Of a DNA stretch of 64,000 nt, positions 10,484-23,400 are shown piece after piece. Position 1 is the stretch's first letter; each line of letters begins with the position of its first letter. Where the stretch lies: NCBI GenBank assembly GCA_019914995.1, contig CM034144.1:2635489-2699488 (forward strand), read 5' to 3'. The position numbers and the translations under genes are program-made. Below the pieces are notes generated by a model. It was not told where the DNA came from and did no database searches. It was given only the letters and a program-made list of their open reading frames with translations. Origin of the DNA: Acanthochlamys bracteata. Lineage: Eukaryota > Streptophyta > Magnoliopsida > Pandanales > Velloziaceae.

Positions 10484-10579
10484 ATGCAAAAATATCTCCT
10501 TGCGCTTTCCCTCGCTCTCCTCATCTCCACTCGAAATAAATCACTCTCTTCTCCTCCCCACAAAGAACAGAAACGCTAG
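10484..10579 (+). promoter_or_regulatory. Upstream ORF in the pTAC5-like leader
   Basis: An ATG at 10484 opens a 31-codon frame (MQKYLLALSLALLISTRNKS and on) ending with TAG at 10577-10579. That stop lies 7 nt before the main ATG and in a different frame. If the transcript starts upstream of 10484, this uORF could reduce or condition translation of the main protein. The true transcription start is unknown. Confidence 0.35.
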
Positions 10580-10586
10580 ATATCTC

Positions 10587-13500
10587 ATGGCTACATCAAC
10601 ATCTCTCCTTCCAATCCACTTCCCTTCCAAATTCAACAACAACAACAACCACCGTATCAAACACAAACCAATCTCAATTTACCAACACGAATCCCGATAC
10701 CCAACTCTCATTTCTGCGTCATCATCATCGCCATCGCCGTCCAACTCGTCTTGGTGGGAGAAAGAAGAACAGAGATGGATCCGTGAAGAACAACGTTGGA
10801 TTCGCGAAGAACAGCGATGGCTTCGGGAAGAGTCTCGCTGGTCTGCTGAACGCCAAGTGTTGCTTAACGAGATCGCTGCACTCCGTGCCCGTATCGCTGC
10901 CCTTGAACTCTCTACTACCAGTGGTGGAGCTCTTTTGGGTGGTCCTGTTGCTGCGGTGGGACAGTTGCCTCCGGCGGCGGAGGTGGAGGAGAGTGAGGTG
11001 TTGAAGAAAGTTGTTATTGAGGAAGTGTCGGCGGCATCGGGGGTGGTGGCTGTGGAGAAAGAAGAAGAAGGACGAAAGAAGATGAGGAGGACGCTGAGGA
11101 AAGGATCGGAGGGAGAGGACGTGAAAGATATGCAGGTCTGCGCAGCCCCACTGCTCCCATTACTGATGATGCCTTGATTGAAAAAGGCGAGTTTGACTTG
11201 CTGTTGTTGCATATGCTAAATAGTTAGAGATGATGGTGTAGCTTGCATGCATGACCTTTTGATTTTTTATAATACGTAGCTAGGTATTCGACATTTGGTC
11301 TGTTTCGGTCAAAATTTTAGTGTGCCTCGTTGATCATGTTCGACTTCCATGGTACTCATATCCATGTGAATTGATGATGATGTATCTAGTTTGAACCCTG
11401 GTAAGTGAGTTGCAAAGCATGATTGATAATTGATGAGTGGTGGTCGTGACAGATTTAGTTTCATACTTGTCATGACAACTTGATCATGTAGGTGTTGCAT
11501 AGGGGTTAGACTCTAGAAAAACTGCACTTTTCTCATTAGTCAATTTTTGTTATGCCCTAAGTAGTGGGTGGTACTTAACATAACAATGGGACAGATAAGA
11601 TTTTTGGTTAGCCTCAAGCTCAATGCAAGTACATTATAATCAATTGTGTTAACCTTGGTGAATGGCATGGTTAGTGACTATCATTATAATCAATTAGAAC
11701 GGATGTCCTTATCTGATCAAATGAAAAAATGTTAATAACTAGTTCAGTTAGTAGTAAGAAGAGCTTGTACATTTGGTATTTGTTATATACTATATATCTT
11801 CGTTAAATCATTGACAATTCTGCAGACTACAAAATAACGTTTCAAGCACACTGCTATCTTGGCAAGAAAATGTGTACAGATGAGGATTAGATGCAGCAAT
11901 TAGTTACCTAAGCTAGGCCAATAAGGACTGTGAGCTTTAAATTGTGACCCAAAGCATATAGTATATGATCAAAATTAAAGTCTCTTTGTTATGTGTTTTA
12001 CGTTTTCATGATTCTACATGCATTAATTTTTAGTTGTGTGGCTCTAACTATGCCAACTTTTGGCTTACATGTGATGGCAATACCAGCGACGTAGTTCATT
12101 TTGCCTTTGTTAATTTCACTTTAGCAAATTTTTTTTACCTATTTAAAATACCTGTTGATTTTAACAGGTACGCATGCAGTATCTGTTTGAGCAAAGAAAG
12201 CTTATACGATATATGTCCAGACTGTACCTAATTGAAAGCTTTTGTGAACTAAAGTTATATCTGTTGTCCATCTGTGCATGAACGGTCTTTGTTCTGCTTT
12301 CCTTCAGAGGATTCTGCACTGTTGACTGTTTGTTTGAACTTATGATTGCATATCAGCAGACATCTGGTCCTCACTTCATATGAACAGTTAATGCATTGAG
12401 TATTCGACTTCTTATGAGACCTCAGAATTTAAGCTGACTTTAGAGACTTTGTTACTGATTTGTGCTTCTTGTTTTTCAGGAAGCTTTGCTAAGTCTGGGA
12501 TTTTATTCAGGTGAGGAAGATATGGAGTATTCCAGCTTCTCTAGTGGGACAGAACGAGCTGTAAAGACATGGCAAGTTAGTAACTTATATCTTCTAAGTA
12601 AATTCTTTTGTGTGAATAAATACATATTTCTTACTTTTATGAGAACATACTTTTGGTGTTTAATTTACTTTTGAGTTACTTCCTTTGGCATGAGCATTAT
12701 GCATTAAGTTCCTAGGCATAGAGCAAACTTTGTCCATGAGTCCTGATATGCTTGAAACTCCTCACAGGCCTCACTCGGTACCACCCAGGATGGGATCATG
12801 ACGGTAGAGCTTTTTGAGAGATTGTTAAAGGAGATAAACAATCCAGAAGCTAATGTAAATACCGACAAGGTATGCGCTTATTAATTCAGGGGTAATATAC
12901 TACCAAGTTCCATCTTGCTTGTTCTGCTGAGATTCAGTTTTTGCACTCAACTATTTACGTACTTCTGCACATCACTTATACTACACATTTAACATGATTA
13001 TCTTTCCTATGAGTCTTATGTTGATTTAGGTAGACTTCCATGCTTTCAATACATGCTTCTTGAAATCTTGACTATTTGTTGCTGTTTTTCCTTTTTCATT
13101 CTATTCGTATCAGTCCAAAGTGATGAACTCTTTTTGGCTGCAGGCTCATGTGAACGGAGTACCAGTAGCTTCAGTCACTGAAATCACAGAAATAGAGCAA
13201 ACTTTCACAAAAGAAAGCAACGATGCAGAAGTTCAGGTATCTCAGCACAGAGTATTTCTACTTGGAGAGAATAGGTGGGAAGAACCGTCGAGACTGAAAG
13301 ACAAAGATAAACCAATCAGCAAGAGCAAGACTGCCACCAAGTGCTTATCTTGCCGTGGAGAAGGCAGATTAATGTGTACAGGTAGTATCAATACTCTTTG
13401 ATCCTATTAAATTTACAGATCATAACCATAGTGCTACAATGTCCATTGTCGGATACTTGTAGAAGTTAATGCATGCTTCTGCTTTCAAGCCACATACTAG

Positions 13501-14253
13501 CATATATTTAAAGTCATGTACCTCCTTAAAATTTGATGTCTACAACTTAGCTGGTTAGTACACTGTGAATGGCTTGCCAATGGTCGACATGCATTATTGA
13601 TCACATAGTTGACAATACTTATGCATAATCTACAAGCAAGTCTTGCATGTGATTTTTGTTATTTGCGAATGGTCAGAAAGAAGGCCTTTTAGCTGCTTAG
13701 CTAGCTAAAAATGAGCTTTATAAAAAATTTGTAATCAGTAATTCAGCTGAAGTAATTCTCACTTGCATCAGTACATTGCTTAAGCATGATTGGCAATCCA
13801 CAGGGGCACGTCATCCTAATGAACGGAGGGCTCTTATCAGACTAGAATGTCTGCACCATATGCTTCTTATGCATAATGGATGTTGTCGTTTTGCTAACAT
13901 CTTGTTTTACTTTTTTGTAACGTAATTTTTCTTGATACCTATGAGTATGTCATAAAATTCAAACTTGCTAGAATTTCTTTATGCATTTTTTTGTCTTTTC
14001 TTATGCAGAATGTGATGGAACTGGTGAACCAAACATTGAGCCGCAGGTAAGATTTCTCTTCTGCTTTCCCTCTAAACCTTGCAGGTTTTGTACTCATATG
14101 AAAGATATCCTTTCCCTATTAAGTTACAGCTGAAATAATTGGTACCTGCAGTTCTTGGAATGGGTAGATGAAGGAGCAAAATGTCCTTACTGTGAAGGCC
14201 TTGGTTATACCGTCTGCAATGTCTGTGAAGGGAAAACTGTTGTTGAGGCGTAA
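10587..14253 (+). CDS. PTAC5: pTAC5-like plastid nucleoid protein (peptidoglycan-binding-like and DnaJ-type zinc-finger domains)
   Basis: Six coding exons can be joined in frame: 10587-11135, 12480-12575, 12768-12869, 13144-13381, 14009-14046 and 14152-14253, all with GT/AG introns, giving 374 residues. The N-terminus (to about residue 55) is Ser/Asn-rich and basic, like a chloroplast transit peptide. Residues 56-105 hold repeated WxxEEQRWIRE units and a coiled coil. Residues about 176-245 form a peptidoglycan-binding-like domain (ALLSLGFYSGEED, SSGTERAVKTWQ, TTQDGIMT). The C-terminus has four CxxC pairs (C316/C319, C327/C330, C352/C355, C363/C366), a DnaJ-type zinc finger. This order and size match Arabidopsis pTAC5, a component of the plastid transcriptionally active chromosome that binds the heat-shock protein HSP21 and supports plastid-encoded polymerase under heat. 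The ATG at 10587 is chosen because upstream in-frame sequence has no ATG. Nothing looks broken. Confidence 0.9.
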
Positions 14254-15239
14254 ATTTCATGTTTATTTATGTGCAGTCGTTGTAAATCGAGAATAACATG
14301 TATAATCATCCTATTCTTTATAACATGCTTTCATTCACTGTGAAAGCCTTACATATAGTGCAATTTCGAAGCTTGAAATTCTACCGAGATTGAATACTTA
14401 ACCATTGATATGTCAGAATTTGTATTTATTGTACGTCTTGTATATTAACTGCTACAGCAAAATACACTGACAAACTTTCAAGCATGAGAAGTCGTAACTA
14501 GAAAGCAATTGAAGCACCGTCTGGTGTTTAACTGCGTAAGCACTTTGAAGCGTATTCAATAAGAAGTTAGACATGCTACGAAAAAGCAACATCTCATTCG
14601 GAGTATTTGCCTTATAGTAGTGGAGAAATTCCTTTTCATTATTCTCTTATTATGAAGTTGATTTTAATGCAAGAATGTGGCCAATACCTATGTAGTAAAC
14701 TATTTATTTTCGCTTATTTCGCCTAAATAAGCCCTCCATAATAAATAAGCCTGTTTGGTTAGAGCTTATTTAGAATAAGTCCGACAAATTACTTATGATG
14801 GCTTTTAGAATCGGGTACCTTTTCGCCTTATCATAATAAGCCCCAGGCAAGGACAAATCACGATTTTATTTTCGAAAAGTTGAAATATTTACAAAATATT
14901 CCTTGATTTTATTTTTATAAAAAATATTGATATGTTTAAACATTATATAATTGAAAAAAAAATATTGAATTTAGAAACTAACTATTAAATCAAGTATAAT
15001 TGAAAGTTTTTAGTAAACAAATTCTGAAAATTGCGTGTGCTTATGCAAGTAGTTTCGAATATAAATACTTTGGGAGACAAAACATTCCCCATTTAAATGG
15101 GCCTGTGTCTGAGGGCCGGTATCAGTCCTGAAACGAAAACCGACCCTCTGACGGTCTATTAGATTATGGGTAACGATGGAAAATAACGGAATAGTGAAGC
15201 TTTTCTCCAGTGTTGCCTATACTTAGTAATCCTTTCGTA
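14254..15239. other. Intergenic, AATAAGCC-rich repeat fragments
   Basis: After the 3' end of the pTAC5-like gene, 14700-14860 contains several inverted and direct copies of CTTATTTAG / AATAAGCC words. They look like the end of a small DNA element. No complementary far end with a target duplication was identified. The rest is AT-rich and empty. Confidence 0.4.
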
Positions 15240-16250
15240 ACAAGAGGAAGGTGAGCAATTCTTCTTGCTTTCCTATAAGCTATGGAAAAATGCTTACCAC
15301 ACCGAATCGTAAACTAGTGGCGCAAATTTGCTTTCGCTGCTACGCTTTTTCTTTATATCATTTATTTCTCTAAATCTAATATTCGTTTCTTTTCTTTTCT
15401 CTCGCAACGCACTCTAACTTGTTCGTGTCATCTCTCTCCCCTTGCCGTCGGCCGCATCTCCTTCGTCCTACGGCCTTCCTCTCGACCTCCTCCGCTGGTT
15501 TGATCGCTCTCTCTCTCGTTCTTCATTTCATCATGTTTGGACGGATCGGCGATATTTATTTTTGGGTTTTCGAATTTTTGTTTTTCATTTTTTAGTAGTT
15601 TGACCAGAATTTGTTTCTGAATTTTTTTGGGATTTTGTTATTGCTGGTGGTGTTATTGATTATCTACTTTCAAGAAGAAAAAGGAAACAGATCTTATAAT
15701 GGTTTCGCATTCTAAGTGATTCAGTAAGAGCTTACTATGTTTCTCAAGAATGGTGTTACTGTTGGTAGGATTTTGTTTTGGAATTGTTTCCAAGAAGATG
15801 AACTGCTTCAATTCTCCAGAGATCATGAATTGAGTATTTTTTTTTTTTTTTTCCTTCAAGTTTTTGTTTTTCTTTGCCATCGGTAAAGTTCCATCCCTTT
15901 TTTTTTGGGTTAATAGCCTAAGAACTATGGTTTTGATGTCGAAGTTTCAGAGAGTATTCCTCCCCTTCCATAGAAAATTCTACTGGATAGTAGAGCATTC
16001 TCCAACAATGTGCCAGTAGAGAGCAATCTTTTGTGTGTTATTCTTTATGAAGCCTTCCATTTCGCAAACTACATTGCATTTTCCAAATCACTACTTTAGG
16101 CGAGCTTAATAAGTCGTATAATTCTATGTCTTTTCAGAGGCTATCGCTAAAAGCAACTTGCCTGTAATGAACGAGAAGCTTGATGTTTAGAAGCGAAGGT
16201 TAGAGGTGCTAGAAGTTCAAGTGAGCACTGCATCAACTAATTCCTTTGTA
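15240..16250 (+). pseudogene. Gene-like leader and broken coiled-coil exon fragment
   Basis: 15340-15530 is CT-rich like a plant 5' leader. At about 16139-16240, after an AG, the plus strand reads EAIAKSNLPVMNEKLDV, then a TAG, then KRRLEVLEVQVSTASTN. This is a helix/coiled-coil stretch with an in-frame stop. I do not recognise the parent gene. A 60-bp piece at 15637-15695 resembles the peroxidase leader hairpin region at 60930-60990. This is probably a decayed gene fragment or duplicate. Confidence 0.3.
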
Positions 16251-17348
16251 TTCACTTATCGACTTGTGGTCTTTGGTCCTGGTGACCATTTCCTACCTCT
16301 GTAAACAGCCATCTCGAATTTATAAAGAGTATGTTATTCTGTCTGTAATTTCAGATATTTATTTATGAATGTACGTATTGCTGGATATAAAGTCAGAGAT
16401 TTTCACTTAAGTAATCTACAAGTAGCTAACCCTAGTTCATTATTTAGTTCAACGTAACTGTCATGATAGTTATGTGTCGAAAAACACTTGGGATAAGAGT
16501 TCCAAATAGTTATGTTCAGATTTATTCAATTTGAGTATTTATTGCATTCTAACTACTATAGAAAAATTACTTCAATGAACCAATGTTAAAAAGATGATTA
16601 CTAAACCGAAGAGTTGCCTAAAAAATTACTTATTCAAGTGGACTAGATACAAAGGGAGATGATTTATCATTCTAGCATTGTATAAATATGTTCCAAATAT
16701 ATAGAATTTGATATAAGAAAGTAGCAAAACAACATGTAAGAAAACACTTAGTATTTAACAAAGAGTGCTAGTTTATAAGTCAACATTGTAATCTTACAAC
16801 TTAATGATCTTTCTTTTAGTATGACCACACCACCTTAGGATTTTTTTTCCTATGTATCTCTTGTGTGTGTATGATAGTCTTATTCATCTCGAAGATTATA
16901 ATGTGAATTGTAAAATCCTAGTGTGTGCCAAAACTTTACCGTGCTATACGACCATTCGAACACACCGCCATATTTCTAATATATGTATAAGTATATATTG
17001 GTGCTTGTTGGGAATTTTTGTCACCGTTGAGTTTTATTGGATATTTTGGCATGCTTATCATTGCAAATGGTTGTACTTTTGGGATCGTTTATAAACTCTT
17101 TTTTATTCTAATTTTTTATTTTACGTTAAATATTTTATAAAATATTCTATATAATTTTTTTAGAAATTTAAAAAATACAAAAAATTTTTATATCCTGATA
17201 TCTTATTATTATTTAGTAGATAAAAATTCTTAAAATATATTTTGTTTCAAAAAATTTTAAAATATATTTTGCTACAGAAAAGTTCATTTTCAAAAGAATT
17301 AATAATATTTCCTTGTATAGATTTGCAAGCTTAATCAGCGAAATTTTA

Positions 17349-17644
17349 AGGCGTGTTTTAAATGTCCGTAACTGAGTTTCATAAAAATAAAAACTAAGAA
17401 GTAGAGTTTTTTAAAAAATAAAGTGGACGTGGAGTTCAGTATTTGTGTTTTAATAGTTTTTGAAAATATGTTAAAAATTGAAAGATATAATTATATTAGA
17501 AAATGTGCAAATAAAAAAGTTGAAATTAGAATTCTGTATATGAAAGTAAAGTTCTGAATTTCTTATGTAATTAAAATATATGAACTGTTCAAAACTCAAA
17601 ATTTAACGAAAGAAAGTGAAATTACGAGCGTTTAAAACACGCCA
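17349..17644. mobile_element. Tourist-like MITE with TTA target duplication
   Basis: Terminal inverted repeats are AGGCGTGTTTTAAA at the left and TGGCGTGTTTTAAA as the complement of the right. TTA flanks both ends (17346-17348 and 17645-17647). The element is 296 bp, AT-rich and non-coding. The TTA target and length fit PIF/Harbinger-derived Tourist-like MITEs. Confidence 0.75.
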
Positions 17645-19822
17645 TTACTGATGAGAAGTACTATGACAGGGCATTGCATTTTAATTGTTTTGAGTTTCTT
17701 GCTGCCCTAGGTACGTCTGGATTTCTTTCTTAGTCTTTGCTGTATGGTATATGGTACAAGAAGTCAAAAGAGATGACTCAAGGGGATGCTTAGAAATGTT
17801 TTTGAATGTAAGCTTTCTTAAAATAATTTTTTTTAAATAAAACTTTTTGATATAATATTTTTTTATATTTTTAAATTTTTTAAATTTATATATTTTTTAA
17901 ATTTTATTAAAAATATAATATTAAAAATTAAAATGAAAAAATTATAAGTAATGTCAAAACTAGCACTTACCTAAAAGAGAAGGATATAGTTCCACCGTAC
18001 TATCAGCATATAGCCTAGCATAGTTGATCGATCTTACATACAACAACAACACAATGCATGTAAATGAATAGCTAGTTAGCTTTTCTGCTTTCTGAAATTA
18101 AGTAAAAATATGACAACGGACAACCGTGATTTCGCATTCACCCTCTTATAGCACATCCTCGCTCAACATTAATAAATCCCCTCAAGTGGTAGAGAAAGTA
18201 ATTGGTAAAGAAAAAAATAAATTATATGTTCAACTTTTTTATATTATATAATTGATATAATTTTGTTAATTATATCTAATGTCGGTCTAAACTAAAATTA
18301 ATATCAAAGATTATATTAATATTAATTTAAAAATAAATAATATTAAATAAAAGAATATTTAAATATTTTAGTAATTTTTTATTTTATTACTCACTCATTT
18401 ATCTAATTATATAATATGATTAAAATTTATTTTTATTAGCATATTCAAATATAGTAAAACTATATGATTATTTTTTTTCTGTCTATTTTGTTAGTACTCT
18501 TTCTTCTTGTCCACGTGTCTACTAATGGATTGTTTGTATTGTGGTTGTTGATAGTGAATAGTGGTGACGGTGAAACATTTCACCATGTTAATTATGTTTG
18601 TTTTGATTTCATTAATGAAAGGGAAGAGAAATTATTCCCCATTTCTCACTATGTTTTATGGTGAAATTTGTTCCCACCAATTTGGTGGACACACATGATG
18701 ACAAATAGGGAAGCGAATTTGCTTCCCCATTTATCCTTTATGTTTTAATTTTTTTAATTATATAATATTTATTTTAATTAAATATTTTATAATTAAATAT
18801 TTATTTTAATTAAATATTTTGTAATTAAATATTTATTTTAATTAATATGTGTTATTTATTATTATAATAATTTATAATTTTTATATTTATTTAAGTTTAA
18901 TTGATTTTAGTTAGTAGAGAAAATAATAAACCTATATGATCAAATTTTTTTAATCTAAAATTTTATTTAATTTTGTTAAATTATATCAAACATTAATAAA
19001 AAATTAAATTAATCTAAAAAATTAATCTAAAAGTTATATTAATAAAGTTAATTTAAATTATATTAATTAAATTAGTTTAAAGTTAGATTAATATACATAA
19101 AAAAACTATTTGAGTCTTTTATAAAAAATTTACTTTCGTTACTCATTTATTTACCTATCTATCCAAACATAATTAATTTATTATCTTTATCATATATCCA
19201 AATATTGTAAGATCAATTAACTATCCATTTCTATCTGTCCTCTTATTATTTTTTCTATCCGTCCTGTTACTCTTATTTTTTACCTATGAATCCAAACATA
19301 CCCTAAAGGACCAACCAGGGCACCAAGAACAATTACAAATTCTTCTGATTCAACTCACCACCGACCTCCACTGTTAAACGCTAAAGATGTATTTTTTTAA
19401 GTTGGATATGAGTTATTAAAAAAATAATATATAATTAGAATTAAGTTAGATTTTATTATTTTAATAAAAAATGAATTTAATGTGGTTTTTTGTTTTTAAT
19501 AATTGAAAATTAAATTAAAAATAAATGTTTAACAGAAATAATAAGTTGTAAAATAATAACAGTTATCCATTCCAGAGGGTGCTATGACTTACGAACGGCT
19601 GATCTCATCCTTCCCCAGATAGAACAATCCGACTTTCCTATTTGTACCGCTGCTACAATTGTTCTTCCTCCAACTTGCTCTCCTTCTACTCTCCTCTATA
19701 TTTCCGAAATCAGCTGTGCAGTTTTAAAACAACAAGTATCGATCGATCTTGGTTAGCTTCTCTTGTAATCTTCTCGACTGGTTGATTGATATAGTTTAGT
19801 TTAGTGTTTTGGTTTGCTGTCG
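17645..19822. other. AT-rich intergenic with MITE-like debris
   Basis: 18200-19310 is very AT-rich. It has repeated ATTTATCTAATTATA-type segments and a right-end-like sequence at 19280-19312 whose complement reads GGGTATGTTTGGATTCATAGG. That looks like a transposon terminal repeat, but no matching left end was found. 19560-19822 becomes CT-rich and is likely the promoter and leader of the WRC gene. Confidence 0.4.
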
Positions 19823-20431
19823 ATGAATTTCCCGCCGTTCCTTCGATGCACGAGAACGGGCAACGGCGGCTGGCGTTGCACGGAGATGCAAGCGCCTGGA
19901 AGGGCTTACTGCCAGCGCCATTACATCGAGCAGAAACGCCGCAACGAACGAAAGCGCCTCCGCAAGCTCGCGGCTGCCGCTGCTGCTGCTGCATCTTCTA
20001 CTAACAGACGCAAAGTTCATGAATGTGCTTCTGGGTGGAGCTCGGTTAAGCGGAGGATAGAAGCAAGTGAAGATAGTGCTACTGATGAAACTGATAGTGA
20101 AGATGACGAAGAGACGGAGAGCGAATCGGAGTATATATTAAAGCAAGGAATTACCGGCGGTGATAGAAGTGCTGTGAACAATTACGAATCGGAAGAAGAT
20201 CATGAGTCAGAGGAAAATGTGATAGAGGAGGATGAGGTGGTGGGGGTTCCAAACTGGAGGTGGAGGGCTTTCAGAGAGCGAAGGGTGGAGGTGAACGGTT
20301 CTAATGAGCAACTGATAAGGAATGGGAGCTTGTTTGCTGGTAACTTGAAGAGGTCAGTTGTTGGAAAGCGGAGTTCAATGAGCCGGAAACGCCGGGATAT
20401 GTCTAGAGGGATGGCTGGCTCAGGGTTATCA
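19823..20431 (+). CDS. WRC-domain protein, first exon (JMJ25/27-like in its WRC region)
   Basis: This 203-codon exon begins at ATG 19823. It opens with a WRC domain (RCTRTGNGGWRC, then RAYCQRHYIEQKRR) whose C-x9-C-x10-C-x2-H spacing and following basic tract are those of the plant WRC DNA-binding/nuclear-localisation motif. An alanine run, an acidic region (DETDSEDDEETESES) and basic clusters follow. The exon ends in phase 0 at TCA|GTGAGT. The YIEQKRR segment after the motif resembles JMJ25/JMJ27-type H3K9 demethylases more than growth-regulating factors, and there is no QLQ domain. I could not find the expected RING-like or JmjC exons in the 10 kb before the next gene. The gene may have very long introns, be a short WRC protein, or be truncated. 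Confidence 0.6.
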
Positions 20432-23400
20432 GTGAGTAAAATTTGTTTTAGAATATTCATATAATTCTCTATATATGCTAATTGTATGGTTAAAACTTTG
20501 GTGGAAAATTTTGACTAGGAGATGGAACCTTGGCATAATTTCTAGTTATTAAGCCTTCCTTGCGATCAGGATTGCACTAGAATCTTACTTGTCTTTGTTG
20601 GCCTCATATAGTCTGAGTCTCTTGCTAAAGCTAAATCTACAATTTCTCCCATACTTGCCAATTGTTTGGATGGAAAGTGCTTATGGAAGGCACATTAAAG
20701 CTGCTCTAGGCCTTGTAGCATTGCCTTCATCATAGAGGAACACACCAGTTCAAGATTTTTTTTATTTATAATGTATTAAGAACTCAAAACTTACATTAAA
20801 GAAAGAAGCCAGGACATAGCTCCTTGGCTTTCTAACCAATGGAAGGAATTTTAGCCTCATACCTTATCTGACCTCAGTTTCATTAAATACAGCAGTTAGA
20901 AGATTAAAGTGTGATTTTTTGGAAAGTTGTGAAATCGAAGTTGCTTCGATTATCGAAATAAGATAAGTTCACACTTTAAAATGCCTTCGTAGAGTCATTT
21001 GTTAAACCTTCTTCGTTATCATACATGTTGCTTCTAATAGCAAATTAAGGGCAAGTTTTTGACAAGGTGTACATATCTTGCGACCATATACTATGAACAC
21101 CTTATAGATGTATAATATACATTAGATTGTATTACATTTTGGTTATGCACAAAATAATTTGTGACTTAGGAACAATAATAAACTAATGTTGCATATTTGG
21201 AGTTCAATTGTTTGAGTACTTCTACTACTTCTGAGCTGGAAACCTTCTAATATCTTGTAATAGCAGAAATGGTTTTTAAGATCAAAACATTCATAAGATT
21301 TAATTATGCATGGACATTTGGCTGCTAGGAATAATACTTTATTTTTTTTGGTTAGGCAAAAAATACACAAATATTTCTAGTTTTGAATGTGAAGAGATTT
21401 TTGGTGGATAGGGCATGATTACCGTTGGTCCTTACTTTGAACTTATGAAACAGTGATCTTCAACATTGATCCTTATATTCCTAGTTTTTACCCCTGTAAA
21501 AGACTTACAGGGGTAAGTCTTTTACAGTTTTGACAATGTCTTATATTTAAAATATTTGCAGTAAGTTGATGAGAAACTGTTGCATGCAACCCTAGAGATA
21601 TGGGTGCTATAGTTACCCCAGAGATGAGCTATAAGGATTTGGACATTGGAGTATAGGGCATGGATGAACTTGATATTGTTGCACTAGTAGTGGGGTGAGT
21701 AGCAAGATGTGGCTCTAAAGGCTGCAGTACTCAACAATAATTGGATTTTCAACTGCTATAGGATTATTACTTTCTTCAAGCAGGTTTCAGTAAATCTTCA
21801 TGGATGAGCATGCTACTACTAGAACAGTTTGTTATGCACCAGAAATTAGTCCGGAAGAAACTTATAAAAATGTGTAGGACTAGATGTGTTTCTTTACAAT
21901 GATATCCATCTTCATATACATTTTGATGCTTGATTGTTAGTTATATGTTATTTTGTGTTTGGCTGTAATATTCTCCTTTATAATTCAGAAGTTTTGTACA
22001 TGTCACATACAGTGAAAAGCTTCTTCTTGTCAAATGAATGAGTTCTTTTGTTTGGTTCTTGCTAATATTATGTTTTGAAGTGAAGTTAGTACAATTTGAT
22101 TATATACATAAATTTGTGAAACTTCTTTTATGTTATCTAACATTCATTGGTAAGGGTGATAGCACACCTTCACGTATACTATAAAACACATAATAACTTG
22201 AATTGTTTCTGCATAGATGCACTATGGGTAATGAAGTTTCTAAAAAGATTGTATTGCTACTATTAGATCAGTTATTATTTCCATTATGTAGTTACCACTA
22301 AGTTATTCCCTAATAATTCACTAAGTCATAAATGATTAGTTTCAATCTATAACAGGCATTGCTCAGAAGATTGAGTTTAGAACTCTTATCTGCATATGGT
22401 GAAACACATTAACATGTTGGAGAGATCTATATGACAGAGAGTAGAACTTGATCTGTCATATTTGTTGTAGTTTTATCTTAGATAATCTTATTACAACTGA
22501 AGTGTAATTCTCATCATCTATAGAAAGCCGTGAAAAGTTCTTTAACTTACATTTATGCGTATGATCATTTCTCCATCATCACATCTATAATATTGAAAAT
22601 GTAGTAGTTTAAAACACTTTGTAGGATTTAGAAATGCAACTTGATTTCCTTCCTTCACCCTTTTAATACTATATACGTAATAGAAAGGTCTAAAGCTTGT
22701 CCTTATAATACCTTCTCATTTTTTCAAGCTAGGCCTATTTGATCTTGTTCTCACTACATGCTAGCATTCATCTTTTTATTTTACGTATAAAATGTTCTTC
22801 ATAAAAATGACAAAATTTTATTTATCATTTTCTTTCTAAAGCATCTATTTCAACCACCTAAATTTTACATTGATTGTAGTAAGTCTTGCTTTTACTTCAA
22901 ATTTTATGCATTATATTTGTAGATTGTAGAAGTATGATGATCCATGAAAGTCATAGTTATAGATCAATAATCTACAATTTGTGTAATATTTAAATTTCAA
23001 ATTTGCGTAATTGGCCAAGCACTAATAGGTGCGGTGGGTAGGACATTCCCGCTAGAAGAGAATGTTCAAATCTCGACAATGCTGGTTTACTATAAATAAA
23101 TAACTCTTTACTCCTTCATTTCCTTAAAAAGTTGTAATTTGGTTCTATCTAATGGCAATGCAATTAATATAATTGATTTATATGTTTGTTGTCATTCTTT
23201 ATGCATATTTATTTAAATCGAATTTGTTTTTGTTTGACAATGTTTATTTGACATATTGATCAACCTTTGGATGGAAATTGGTATTGGCTTTAGTTCGAAC
23301 TTTTCGTAATAAAATATTTAGAACTTTCATGTGAAAGAACACTAAAGAAGAATGAAACTTTTGAGAATATTTTGATGATGTTTCTTTGAACGGATGTTAC

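Noticed and set aside
10679..11212. 177-codon minus-strand ORF
   Set aside because: Antisense shadow of exon 1 of the pTAC5-like gene; its composition (runs of S, R, A) follows from the coding strand.
23025..23110. tRNA gene or tRNA-derived SINE
   Set aside because: GTTCAAATCTCG resembles a B box and GGTGGGTAGGAC resembles an A box, but no cloverleaf could be drawn and no SINE tail was seen.
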